From Parietaria judaica (taxonomy: Eukaryota > Streptophyta > Magnoliopsida > Rosales > Urticaceae), in the NCBI GenBank assembly GCA_954871525.1, contig OX940865.1:25218420-25282419 (forward strand): DNA of 64,000 bases, in the 5' to 3' direction. This document shows positions 31,509-43,932 of the stretch, one piece after another. The position numbers and the translations under genes are program-made. The stretch's first letter is position 1, and every line of letters begins with the position of its first letter. Under the pieces are notes generated by a model that was not told the origin of the DNA, did not search any database, and worked only from the letters and a program-made list of their open reading frames with translations.

Positions 31509-34202
31509 GTTTCAGCACCAGTGTGCTATTTTACAGCAATATTACACTTGTAAATACAAACTTTATTGTTTATGTCTATTACATGTTTATTGTAGTTCTG
31601 TCTTTGTTATGTTCAAATGTATCTTGGACATGAATTGTGGGATATTTATAATTTTTCTGTCTCAAATCTGACCGTATTTTCATTGCCATTGGCATTTTCA
31701 ACCTGGTTCTTTCATATTTCCATTTTTTCTTTTATAAAATTGAGTGAAAAAATAATTTATTTTCTATTATCATTTTTTCAACAATGCTACTCAAATGATT
31801 ATTTTATTTTTTCTCTTATTGACACGTGATTGATCAAATTTCTATTAAATAAGATTATTTTAATATATGAGAGAATTAAAACACTTTACCTAAGATTTTT
31901 ATTGGTGAAATGAAAATACCAAACGATATATAATTTTTGTAAATGGAATTCTTATCCGCTAGTAATTTTCCTCCAATTTTTAGTAAAAATATATTAGCGC
32001 ACAAAACTTATAAATTTAGAGATTTTTGCTGTCAATATCCATTGAACAATGTTAAATATACTGTTAGTTACATTTGCCGAAAAAAATGAGTTCTAGTTCT
32101 ACATAATGGTGAAGTATTTTACTTACCCGCTTTGTTCACTTAGCATAACATGTCAATGTGACACATGAAATATAGCTACCGTTAAGCTACAAACGTATAT
32201 ATAAAATTAGATATTTTTGTCGCTACAAAATAACTTACAAAATTTATAGCACAGAAATATCTAAGATGTTTTTTGGGCGGCAAAAATATTTAATTATATA
32301 TTCTTGTTATACCTTAACGTAGACACCGTTAAATTTCACACGGATATGCTGCTGATGTGTTATGCTTCTTTAAGAGATATTAACAACGAAAATACTCAAA
32401 GATTATTTATTGTAGCCTTTATATCCCTACAAAGGAATCGTAATGGGTTTGATTTATGATTCTAAGTTCTAACAATATTGAACGAAAATTAAGTGAATGA
32501 GTGACAGTTGCTTCATGCATTAATACTAGTAATTACTCCAAAATCTTTACCATTCAATTGCATTTATTCTTCTGATTTTGAAGACCCAAATAATCCTCTT
32601 CTCAAAAGATTTAAACTCTAATGACTATGAGAATATCCAACCAAATCTGTATTCAACCATTAATGTGGCACAAATTCCAAATTTTTACATTGAATATAAT
32701 TTTGGCCAACTTCCAATGAGAATAGATATGCCACGCAAGCACTCTTCTAAAAAGACATTAGTAAAAAGATCCATATCCACTCTCAAAGATATAATTAAGT
32801 AGCAGATTGGAAAGTTATAGAGAAAGATGCTCAATAACTAAATTTGAAAGATGCTTTACTTCGGACCTCTGCATCTGCATCAGATCTTGGGTTCAAATAA
32901 TATGAGATACAAATGCATGTCTCTTTTATAAATATAACATCGGTCAATACCATTACTTATTTATATAATGAATATATGCGATAGTGCATTATAATACCGG
33001 TCAATTTAATTTATTAAAAAAAATCAATTAGCGCCCACTGATATCATGCAAACTTTCCACTACATTAATGACACAAAAAACGAAAAGAAAATTTCCAATT
33101 GCGGTTCCTTGCTATATATGTAAACATTACGAAAATAAATAATTTTGACACCTCGTGTTTTCTATAGGATTGTTTTCGGTGGCTGAACTAAGATTCCAAG
33201 ACTCGGGATCCATATTTATAAGATGAAAACTCGAAGATATATATTAGATGAAAATAGACAATCCATGTTTAGATCATATAGGCATTTTATTGTTATGATA
33301 TAAAATAAAATAAAATAGAATTGTTATGATATAAAAATGTATAAAACAGATTCTCTCTTTTTCCCCTACGTGATTTTAATATGAAGAAAGAAATCTATAG
33401 AAAATTAATTTGAAAGTACATTGACTTACATAAAACGCAAGATAGCACATGAGACTAACGAAAACCGTTATGGTGCTAGATTAAAGCAAAATTTAAAGGA
33501 TGTTTGGTTAACTTTTTAAAATTTTATTTTTTGAATTTTATTTCTAAGTTGGTTGCAATTGGTGGCAAAAATACTTATGTTATGAACTCTAGTAGGATCA
33601 AACCAAGTACGGTGTATTTATGTTATAAATAGTTGAATCTAAATGTAAAACACAAACTTGCTTATGACATTCATGATTATTTTCACCACCAACTAAAGTA
33701 CAATATAAATACTTTCGCCACCAATTATTCTTACTAATAATAATTGTTACCAATTAAAGAGAAAAGCTTCAAATACCTCGTAACTTAATCAACCCTACAA
33801 TCGATGAGCTATTTGACTTAGTCTTTAACAAATCGAACTGTGTGACACCTATAAAGTAAGATCCCGCATATACATATATATACAAGCAGAAGATAGTGAT
33901 CATTCATTTGTATAAAGTTTCGAAAAGAGGGGTCAAAGAAAGTTACTTTAACCGACCAAATATATATATATATATATATATATATCTTCGAAACGCCCAA
34001 ACACCTTCAATTCTGGGATATGGAAATCCAAACTCGAGATTTTCCATTAATGGTGCGATTATATTTGGCTGTATATATAATACGTACCACCCTCGTTCGA
34101 GTGACCATATAATCCTGAGAGCGCTCGTAAAAGAAACAACTATATTATATCATATGATAATATTGAGATCATCTCGATCGATATACATATAGGGTTGGGT
34201 TG
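31509..34202. other. Intergenic DNA between the coiled-coil gene and the first MIR159-type hairpin
   Basis: AT-rich, with a (TA)n tract at 33959-33985. Frames such as 32578-32802 have no recognisable product. The promoter of the downstream microRNA locus should be in the last few hundred bases, but I cannot place it. Confidence 0.5.
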
Positions 34203-34388
34203 ATGACAGAGCTCTCTTCCGCATCAACACTAAAAGAAGATCAGAATCAGAAGGCCACAACTGCGAGCTCATGGATACCCAAAGGCATGTGTGTGAAATG
34301 TTGTATGTTGCAAGCCTTAGGGTTTGCATGATCTTGGAGATGAGGTTTCTTTGATTTTTTTGGTTTGGTGTGAAGGGAGCTCTGTCAT
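34203..34388 (+). ncRNA. miR159/319-family precursor with variant mature sequence
   Basis: A stem of about 186 nt. The 5' arm starts ATGACAGAGCTC and the 3' arm ends GAGCTCTGTCAT, with pairing extending inward through G:U pairs. The 21-nt 3p candidate is 34364-34384. It contains GTGAAGGGAGCTCTG, the diagnostic GAAGGGAGCTC core of miR159/319, but differs from canonical miR159 at positions 6-7 (TTTGGTG rather than TTTGGAT). The long loop contains GAGCTCATGGATACCC, like the mid-stem of known MIR159 precursors. The family normally represses GAMYB-type MYB mRNAs (miR159) or TCP mRNAs (miR319). Expression and processing are unverified. Confidence 0.75.
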
Positions 34389-35959
34389 TTCATTCTTTCT
34401 TCTCTCTCTCTATATATTTGTGTTTGTATTATATATCTTTATTATTGGGTCTCTCTAATCTCTATTATATAATAATAATATATGTGTTTGTATTATTTAT
34501 CTTTATTATTGGGTCGATGAGATAATACACCAATAATGGTATTACAGTTTTAACCATGCATGAAGGTAGTCATTGTTTGAAATATATATATATATATATA
34601 TATATAATATGTATATGATATGACGACGATTTTTTGATTAATTAATTTAAAGATGATAGAAAAATAATGGTAACTAATTGTATCGGAGTGTGAATACTAC
34701 TACTAGCTAGCCTTTGTACACTATGATACATATATTTCGAAAACTTGTTCTTTTGGTTACTATCTTGGTATTAACTTTTGTAAGTTTTACTCTTCTAGGA
34801 ACCTAAGTTCTAAAATATCACGAGATGGGCTTTGGGCCCGAAAACAAATATTGGGCCCAACTTAACTCATCGGTCCTATTGGGCCTCCGGGCCCTTTGAG
34901 GAAAAGGGACTAGGTTCACATTGGTTTAGTGATCATGGATTAATAATTGGTTAAATTGATTAATTAATTATTAATATATGACTTATTGGGCTAAACTTAT
35001 TATATGGGCGCCATGTGGGCGCGATGCATGTTGTAAGGGTGTGCACGGGCTAAATCAAACAATTTTTAATTGCTCTAAGGTCTCGTACACTCTTATGAAT
35101 AGGAGATTATTTCAATTAATCGGTAACTCATTCAAACGCTCTCTATACCTATAAGAACTCTATTTTTTTTTTGTCTTTCTCTTTCATAACTTAAATACCC
35201 GATTATTGTTGAGAATCGGAACGATAAATGGAGGCCCCTCTGTTCCCCCTGAAGTTTGTTTTTCTTGTTTTATTTTGCAGAGGCAAAGGCAGAGGAGTAG
35301 ACTAGAGTAAGAACGCTGGATAAATTTCCGACTCCCTATATATTGAAGAATCAAGGTCAGAGCACCTATCTGCCCATATAATGGAAGTCACAGTTCTCAG
35401 TGGTCATCGATCCAGATCTCGAGTCCGGTCTGACCGTTTAGGCGGATGTCCTAGATTTCTATGGTAATGGGTCGGAAGACCCGATTCTGGATTTTCCGAC
35501 AAACATAAGTCCCGTTTCTTAGGATCTCAAGGTCAATGTATGAAGCCCATAATCAACTAACGGCGATGGGCCCAGCGCAATATCAAGATCTAAGCCGCTA
35601 CAATGTTTGATCCATTTTTCTTCATCAACAATTAATTTTGATGAATTTTCTTTCTAACCCCCAAATTTGTATTACATTTTTATTATAACCTCCTAATTTC
35701 AAATTAACCCCCCTAACCTTGAATCTCGGTTCCATCACTAGGTTAAACACAACTTACATGTTTGTTCTTTAATAAAAAGGAATACTACATTTTGTGTATT
35801 CCTTCCGATTGTATAAGTATCAATATCCGTCCCATTTTTGCCAAAAAAACATATTTTTATATATATTAAACCAGTTACCTTGGAAATAGCGGCCACTCGT
35901 TAAGTTATCTCGGGGCACCATATCATCGGTCACTGCCTTTAAGTAAAGGGAATCAAATA

Positions 35960-36019
<60 letters not shown>

Positions 36020-37173
36020 TACTCTGTAAGCACGAAAAGAAAACAGATAGTTAGAAACTATATTCGAAAGGAAAAATTACTTTAAAAACATTGGTGTGTG
36101 GTGTAGGTGAATGCATACTTTAGATTTTAGAATTTAGATCTGAAGCAATAATAATAAATATTAAGAATTGTCTTCAATCAGTGAAAAGAAAAAGAAAAAA
36201 AAAATCATACTGACTAATTTTTGTATTTTTTTTTACATTAACTAAATAAACTGTTTTTGAACCGGAAGAACATTACTTCTTTTTTACTCCTTTCAGTTAA
36301 TTTCGTAATTTTTTCTCCTTCTCTGAAATCAGCATTAGTAATAATTATTAGGTTTATTTAGTTAGAGCATAGGTAGTCAATCTTATATTAATTATAGTTA
36401 TAAAGATAAGCACAAAAACTATAAAGCAATATTGAGTTCAGTTCTATTCATGTCCCGTTAGTATATTAACACAAATGACATGCGTACGTCTACTATTGAA
36501 TTTCAAACACATTAACTGTTCAATAAATATATTTATGAAACAAGAGATGTATAATAAACGTTAAGTCGACATGAATAGAATTATATCGTTGATGTGTTAG
36601 TGATATTGAATTTCAAATACACAAATACATACTTTTGCAGTATTACCTGTAAATTTTTTAGAATATATATGTCGATAAGTTTGATACAAGATTGAGTACA
36701 TATTCGCAAATATTTTATTAATAATTAAAAAAGAAAACAAATCAAGAAAAAAGAAACGGCAATAAGATCTCTGCCATTACCAAAATTAAATAGCTAGATA
36801 CATTTGACTTGGAAAGAACAAAGAAAGTGGCTCGCATGCACACACAAAAAAACAACAACAAAAAAAAAAAGAACAAAGAACAAAGAAAGTAAAAAAGAAA
36901 AGATTCCATTTCATTTTAAATTCATTCATGTTTCCTGAAAGCAAAATAAATATAATACTTTATTATTTCTTACTATCTTTATCTGTCCTTCTGTCACTCT
37001 CTCTCTCGCTCTGTAAATCAACTAAAAAGTTGAAAAAATAGTATAAAAAAATCTGTCTTGTAGATTTCCTTATAAACTCTCCATTAATGTCCATATTTAT
37101 TTCCTGCCCAATCTAACGGTCCTTCCTCACCAACCCCATTAGGGTTTCACAGCCTTCTCTCTTTCATTCTCCC
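34389..37173. other. Intergenic DNA with repeat remnants and a (TAA)n tract
   Basis: A GC-richer block at about 34800-35620 (GGGCCC and TTGGGCC words) looks like degraded LTR or other repeat DNA. At 35722-35744 the sequence TCGGTTCCATCACTA resembles a hAT right end, read inward as TAGTGATGGAACC, but no partner end was found. A long (TAA)n microsatellite follows. No gene is seen. Confidence 0.45.
35960..36019. repeat. (TAA)n microsatellite, about 20 units
   Basis: An uninterrupted run of TAA/ATA triplets about 60 bases long. It is likely to be length-variable between individuals. Confidence 0.95.
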
Positions 37174-37180
37174 TATATAA
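37174..37180 (+). promoter_or_regulatory. TATA box of the second MIR159 locus
   Basis: TATATAA within CCCTATATAAACCCTAG lies about 185 bases before the stem-loop. A start site near 37205 would give a pri-miRNA leader with pyrimidine-rich CTCTCTCACTCAC sequence, as usual for plant MIR genes. Confidence 0.65.
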
Positions 37181-37357
37181 ACCCTAGTATGTCTCAGCCT
37201 CTCTCACTCACAAGCAGTCTTCTCTCAAAGCCATTTTCATTTCAGGCAAAGAAAAATATATAGTTTGCTTCTTGTTCCTCACTAGGGTTTCTCAAAGATG
37301 TCGTTTTGAGGATTTGGGTGTCGTTTATTGGTGGTTGTGGTTGTAGTGTGTTGGTGA

Positions 37358-37540
37358 AAGGAGCTCCTTTTGGTCCAAAAAGAGGAAGGAAGAGAAGGTT
37401 GTTCACACAGCTGCTAAGTCATGGATGCCTCTGGTGCTGCGCAGGATAAGGCCTTGCCGCTGCGCAGCTTAAGGGCTTGCATGACTCAGGAGATGTGCTT
37501 TCCTTCTCCTTTCCTCCATTGGATTGAAGGGAGCTCCAAT
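37358..37540 (+). ncRNA. MIR159: MIR159 precursor
   Basis: A stem-loop of about 183 nt. The 3p mature candidate at 37518-37538 begins ATTGGATTGAAGGGAGCTCC and matches the rice miR159c type as I remember it. The 5p strand is 37360-37380 (GGAGCTCCTTTTGG...). The mid-stem has CTGCTAAGTCATGGAT facing GCATGACTCAGGAG, closely like Arabidopsis MIR159 precursors. The terminal stem pairs GCTGCGCA (37434-37441) with TGCGCAGC (37461-37468). miR159 cleaves GAMYB-type MYB transcripts in leaves and anthers. Short frames over this locus (37421-37642 and the minus-strand frame at 37419-37673) are products of the hairpin, not proteins. Confidence 0.92.
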
Positions 37541-39030
37541 CTATATATACATATGTCATTTTATATATATATATATATATATGCTCTTTTTGTTCTGTGT
37601 TTATTTGACTTTTGCAGGAGTGGCATGATGAGCAGGATCTGAGAGAAGAGAAAATATGTCTACATGTTATCATTCGTTACTTTGATTATTTATTAATATA
37701 TAACATATGTTTGTAAGAGACATGTTTATGTACTTGTTTTGACAGTACATTGTCATGTATTGTACTTATTTTCCATTATTTGCTTGGTTCTGGATCGGAT
37801 CTACATTTTGATCCGTATTTTTCACACTATGTAATCGATTAGATTTTCTATGATATTTCAAATAATCACCATTACTAAATTATGCTTCATTCTTCAACAC
37901 TGAAAAATTAGATGTGATAAGTTTGTTTTTTAATTTATTAATATAAAATTAATCTGGTCGTGTTTGGAAACGTATTCTAGATATTAATGGTCTTTAACGA
38001 AATTATTCTTCCATTATTGCTCTTTCACGAAATTATGGCATTAAATCTTTAGACTTTTCGAATCCAATGCTCACTAAAACTTGCTCACTACAATTTCCAT
38101 CATAGCATTTAATTTGGTTAAAATATATAAATTTATATCCCTTGAGCTTTTCTATTAAATCTTTTAGAGAAAAAATGGTACCATATATAATTAACAATTT
38201 ATAAGTAAAAAAAATTAGCATAGTATTTGACGATTTCAAAACACTTCAGAATTGCATTGTTATTTTTCGTTCTTTCACTACAGCGAAATAGGATATAGAT
38301 GTGAATTTTGTGTTCAATATATTTTTTCTTGTATGAAGATACAGGCAAAAGTATCTTAAAGTCCTCAAAGTTTATGGCCTATTCCTAATCTTAATTTTAG
38401 AGGTAAAAGTACAAAAAAATGTTAAAATTTGTTATTATGCCGCTAGACTAAACCGTTGACATAAAATATCAATTTTTGTTGCGAGATAAGTACATAAATT
38501 ACTAGTAATGACGTAAGTAATTAAGTTATTATCATTTATTTGAGACATAAGTATTTATGTTATTAAAAAATAACATAAATGGTAAAATAACTTATATATT
38601 TATGTTGCAGTAGTAACTTGAGAGTTTAAGATATGTTTGTAATTTTAACAACCAATTCTATATATTTTATGTATAAGATAATAACTTAAGTACTTATTTC
38701 ACTAATAAATGATAATAACTTAAGTATTTACGTCGTCAATAATAATTTAAAAACTTATGCCACAATATTGACATTTTGTTAATGATTTGAAACTAACGAC
38801 ATGCTGTGAACTTTGATGTACCATCTCTATAATTAATTGCAAAGATAAAGGTTTACTCCCAAAATAGTTATTAGTTTGATGTTAATAGAATACATTATAA
38901 TTTGATGTAGATAATTAATTGCAAAGATTAAAGGTTTACTTCCAAAATAGTTGTTAATCTTATGTATATATTTTAACATTTTTTAATCAACAATGTGAAC
39001 GAAATTTAATATAAAAGAAAAAATAATGAT
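37541..39030. other. pri-miRNA tail, then intergenic DNA
   Basis: A (TA)n tract lies just after the hairpin (37562-37582). Beyond about 37700 the DNA is AT-rich with no supported gene. Confidence 0.5.
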
Positions 39031-39035
39031 ATTGG

Positions 39036-39180
39036 AAACTTTTATTGCGGAAATATAAGATAATTTCGTCGCTATTATATGATGACCTCGAGAATTTTTT
39101 CAAGTGGAAACTTTTAGCGCGGAAATATAAAATAATCTCGTCGCTATTATATGATGACCTTGAGAATTTTTTCTGCCGTA
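39036..39180. repeat. Imperfect tandem duplication, about 70-bp unit
   Basis: Two adjacent copies share GCGGAAATATAA, TCGTCGCTATTATATGATGACC and GAGAATTTTTTC-type blocks. A weaker third partial copy with TATTATATGATAGG follows at about 39185-39225. Function unknown. Confidence 0.7.
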
Positions 39181-39288
39181 AAAGAATTAGAAACTTTTGT
39201 TGTTATTATATGATAGGACCTTTACTTTTAAAAGATTGAGTAGTTTTATTGTTATTATGTCGAACATAAAGTATTTTTATATTATTAT

Positions 39289-40094
39289 TGTTGAGGGCGT
39301 TTCGGCCAACAAACAGTCACGAGGATACCTCCTCGAGTTTAAAGAAAGGAGTTCGGGTTTAATCTCTTCCTTAGCTAAGAATCGGTAAGGAAATGACGAA
39401 AATGGCTAAGAACTCTTCGTATTGATCAACTCTGTTACATTTTGTGAGTATACCATGTTTTCTCTCTAAGCTTTTCTCTACGAATTCTTCCAACCCCTTT
39501 CAGATACAACACCCTTTTCTATTTATAGGCGAGTTGCCCTAACTTCAGCTCGGACCCTCTGGTTGATATTCGTGTGGTCCTCCTCTGAAATGTTCTGTGG
39601 TCCCCTACTTACATTCTCTGCTGAGAGTAACAAAAACGCACTCCCACTAACGTTGTCGCCTGACGCTCTGAGACCAACCTGAGCATTTAATGCACGTAAG
39701 GTCCTTTCTTGCAAGTTTGCCGACAATGCTTCGGCCCCATTTGATGTGGAGGATTCGTACACTTCTGTCACATCCTCGCTGGCATTCTCTTTCAACCCTT
39801 GGGTTATCTCCTTCTTCGGATCTTCGATCAACCTCTTCGAATGACTTCCTCGCTGCTCAACCTCCTCGAGCACCTTCCTCGCTGGTCAACCTCCTCGAAC
39901 ACCTTCCTCGTTGGTCAACCTCCTCGAGCAACTTTATCAAGCATCTCCCTCGAGCAGCCTCGTCTATCCTTTCAGAATGGCCACGATGTCGCAGGTTCCC
40001 CCCATTGGAGCCTCTTCGCGTTCCTGTCTGACGTCACTTCTTCCCGTGAGACACGTATAGTGTTGGAAGGATCTAGCAAGATCCGACCTTAACA
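39289..40094 (-). mobile_element. Probable solo LTR (806 bp)
   Basis: Begins TGTTGAGG and ends CCTTAACA, an imperfect inverted pair with the TG...CA ends of LTRs. Flanking 5-mers are ATTAT (39284-39288) and ATTAC (40095-40099), a nearly matching target duplication. Read on the minus strand it has GCCTATAAATAG, a plausible LTR TATA box, so the element points left. It contains about three tandem copies of a 30-bp CAACCTCCTCGAGCA-type unit at about 39858-39935. No gag-pol or primer-binding site is seen, consistent with a solo LTR left by recombination. Confidence 0.65.
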
Positions 40095-40945
40095 ATTACC
40101 TCTAAATTAATTATTTGTTTTGGTATTGTTTTATTTTTTTAAGGGATTATTTCATTTAATTGTTGAGTAAAATTTAGGTGGAAATAGATAATAAAGTGCC
40201 TCAATGTGTAAAACTTAAATATTATTCCATCATTTGCCGTTAAAAAAGAAATTCAAATATGATAAATTAGATACTTATACCACAAATACCCTTATTTACT
40301 AAAAACACGCTTGTTTTTGTTATCGAAAAAATTGAATGCAAAAAAGCAATGTCCTTAGTTCTGAAATAGTTTGACACGTAGTCATTTGAATGCATGTGTG
40401 TCAATATTTCAATTTTCGACTTTACTTTCTTTATATTTGCTTTGCTTCTTCGAGTTGTAAGCATTGAAACTGATTTTTCATAGCCACCGACCGGTTTGAT
40501 CTACAATTGCTGTGTTCATCAGATATGGTACACATCTCAATCCCATTCTTTCTAATACATTTCAATATCATGTTATTCATCAATTCCTTGATTTTTTTTA
40601 TAGATTTTTTTTAATATTTTCATATTGGGAATAAGAAAATGATGGAACAAAGAACTAAATTTTGTCAGTGTATTCAAGCTATCATTACAAAATAGGAATA
40701 TATAAATAAATTTCCATTTAATTTAGAAGAAGAAAAAAGTGAATGAATGATGTCTCTTTTACTCAGGTAGTATCTAGTAAAAAACTATGGAAATTGTTGT
40801 GGCAGAAAGTTAAAGCTGATTCTCACACACTTGTTCAGGTACAAGAGAAAATTATATACAAAAGTTGATATAGATTATGGATCACCTACATTGTAATACA
40901 ATTCTGATACATTGAGTTGAGCTCTCTTGTTCATTGCCGCTTTTT
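40095..40945. other. Upstream region of the amidase gene
   Basis: AT-rich with no supported gene. An additional 5' non-coding or N-terminal exon of the amidase could lie here, but I cannot define one. Confidence 0.45.
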
Positions 40946-43932
40946 ATGTCGTTTGATCAGGATAGCCGGAAGAAGGGTCGTCTCGATGAGTTCGGACACG
41001 AATCTTTGCCCGTTAAAAGCGCGTTCGAGTTGCTCGACGCCAACTTCTTCGATGGCGAAAAGGTAATCAACGACTCTAAAACCTTTGGCAACTTCTTTAA
41101 TGTTGAAAGGTGACGGATGATTTTGAATCTTTGCGACTGAATTACGATAGAAAATTTCAAGTTTTCCTTATGTCAAAAGGTGACAAATGAATTTTTGTAA
41201 CGACATCACGATAGAAAAAGTAAAAAATGTTGGGAATGACTTCGGAGATTGGCAAAGAAATTAAAACAGAATATGCCACTTTATATCAATGTCGGAAAGG
41301 GTGCATAGTTTGCAGCGGAATTGTGGTAGAAAATGCTCACTCACAGTAGTTTTCGGTTAGTTTGGTTGCAATTACGGTGATAAATAGTGAAGTAGCAATT
41401 CAATCGCATAGCATTATTAATTATCATTATCTAGGTGGCGGAGATAATTAAAGGCGTAAAAGAGTTCAATATCCCGACAATCGCAGCAAACATAAAACTA
41501 GTTGCTTCGGCAAATGGAGGGTTACACGATCCGTCTCCTCTGGTCTTCAATCCCGATTGGGGCATCAAAATGGCGACGAAGACAAGCAAACCTTTCAATC
41601 ATCCTCGTTTAAGCGGGGTGAAGAGGCCAAACAACGACGAAGATACCGCTTTTATGAGTGTAAAATGACTTCACGTAATTCAAAAGAACTATTTTAACGT
41701 TCTTTCAAACTCGTGAATTCTTATATGTATGGTTTGTTTTGCGCGTTTTTAGGTACTTGAGCTGAGTGAACTCATTAGGAGTAAGCAAACTACGTCCCAA
41801 GAACTCACGGAAATCTTTCTGCGGAGACTAAAAAGGTGGTGATTAGTAGGCTAATTATAGTTTCATATGCAATTTGTTACGTTTAATTTGTTTCATGATA
41901 TTTTTGGACTAGGATTTTCAATTTTGCAACACTATGAATATACGGCGTGACAAAATAAGTAGTGTAGTATGCCGCTATATTTTCTAATCATTTAGGTACT
42001 TATGCCAAAAATATCCCGATAACAGGTATAATCCCGGTCTCGAAGCTGTTATAAACTACACCGATGAACTTGCGTTTAAGCAAGCAAGGGAAGCCGATGA
42101 ATTGCTTTCCAATGGAGTGTATATTGGTAAAAGTTAAAAATCTTTACTGTTAAAACTCTTTGACGGTTTAAGTTCCTAATGTTTTCGAGTACCTACTAAT
42201 TACTATCGTCTTGAAGATAATTTCCTCATGTTCTTATGATGAGAATAAAATTTTCTGACCAGGTCCACTCCATGGCCTTCCTTACGGATTAAAGGACTTA
42301 ATTTCAGTTCCTCAATACAAAACAACTTGGGGTTCAAGATCATTCAAAGATCAGACTCTCGACATTGAAGCTTGGGTTTACAAAAGGTACAAGCCTGAAC
42401 AGAAAACAGTTCTTGTCTTGATCGGATCGTTGACATTATCATTTTAGGCTAAGATCTGCCGGTGCTGTTCTCGTGGCAAAGCTTGCTACGGGATCGCTTG
42501 GATATGATGATATATGGTTCGATGGTCGGACACGAAATCCGTGGAACATAGAAGAGTTCTCTACCGGATCATCAGCCGGTCCTGCGGCCTGCACATCCGC
42601 TGGTAAGCGCCGGCATTTCCATTCACGGGTTTAGAACCCTATATAGAAGAGAAACCGAATGATGAAGTCATTTCGGAACAGAACATATGACCGAATTGTC
42701 AAACGTATCATCATGTACAGGGTTGGTTCCTTTCGCGATCGGATCAGAAACAATCGGTTCGCTAACTTTACCTGCATCCCGCTGTGGCGTGACGGCGCTG
42801 CGTCCCACCTTTGGCACAATCGGGAGAACCGGCGTCATGAGTATATCAGAAAGCTTGGTGCGTCATCAGTATTCAGGTGTTATTTTCCGGGGTAGGAGTC
42901 AAATTCATTTCTCTTTTGTTTGGCAGGACAAGCTAGGGCCCGTTTGCAGAAGTGCAACGGATTGCGCGGTCGTTCTTGATGCTATTAGAGGGAAAGATCC
43001 CGATGATCCCTCGTCCAGAGACGCTTCTCTCGGCGATCCTTTTTCGATCGATATCAAAGCCCTCACCATTGGATATCTGGCTGATGCTGATATGGAGGTG
43101 GATTTATTAAATTATTTTCTGTCTTGAAACAAACTGCCTCAGTCTGATCACAATCCTGCAGGTTGTCCGAGTTCTCGAATCGAAAGGCGCAAATTTGGTT
43201 CCGTTCGAGCTAAAGTACACGGTTGACTCCGTTCAAGGCATAGCGAGCTTCACAATGGATGTCGACATGTTAGCGCATTTCGACGAGTGGCAGCGATCAA
43301 AGCAGGATGACGATTACGAAGCGCAAGATCAATGGCCTGTTGAGTTGCGCCGAGCACGTCTGTTCCCCGCGGTGGACTACGTACAGGTTCCTCCTCGCTT
43401 CCTAAAACGGCATATGTAGCCTAACACTAATGTTTTGCCGCCCGACTCTTTGACAGGTGCAAAGAGCACGAGGAAAGCTGATCCGGGAAGTGAGAGAGAG
43501 CTTCACCGTGGACGCAGTGATCGGCGGCGCGACCGACTGGGAGAGGGTTTGCATGGGGAACCTTGTGGGCATGCCTGTGATCGTCGTTCCCACGGGATTT
43601 CAGGGTATACCGAGACCGCCCTGTACGGATTGTCGCCGGCGCAGTGCCAATACCATCGGGATATACGCTTCTCCTTACCGGGACGATATTGTAAGCTACT
43701 AGTTTGAAGACAGAGAAATAAGAAATCTCTTGTGGTATGTAGCAAGCACGCTAATGTATTTTTTCATTTTCCCGGTTAATGTTTGAAGGCATTGGCGGTG
43801 GCGATGGCCTACCAATCGGCCACTGATCATCACAAGCAGAGGCCTCCGATCAATGAGCTCGGCCCAAATGACACCATTCCGAATCCTCCGATGATCATCT
43901 ATCCCCCCAGACTCTTGCGTGGGCAAAACTAG
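40946..43932 (+). CDS. Amidase-signature family hydrolase, At5g07360 type
   Basis: Eleven exons: 40946-41062, 41435-41659, 41753-41835, 42026-42126, 42263-42386, 42448-42602, 42721-42857, 42927-43097, 43162-43386, 43457-43690 and 43789-43932. All phases join correctly, giving 571 aa. It resembles Arabidopsis At5g07360, of unknown substrate. The Ser-cisSer-Lys triad of the amidase-signature fold is present: Lys186 in PYGLKDLI, Ser258 in STGSSAGPA and nucleophile Ser282 in IGSETIGSLTLP. The 24-residue spacing between the two serines equals that in FAAH. Such enzymes hydrolyse amide bonds. ATG 40946 (MSFDQDSRKK) is the first in-frame start; a further upstream exon cannot be excluded. The gene looks intact. 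Confidence 0.87.

Noticed and set aside
34800..35640. Full LTR retrotransposon fragment
   Set aside because: The GC-richer text looks repeat-derived, but I found no TG...CA boundaries, target duplication, primer-binding site or coding remnant to support a call.
35722..35746. A second hAT right end (TCGGTTCCATCACTA)
   Set aside because: Resembles the family end, but no left end or 8-bp duplication could be paired with it.
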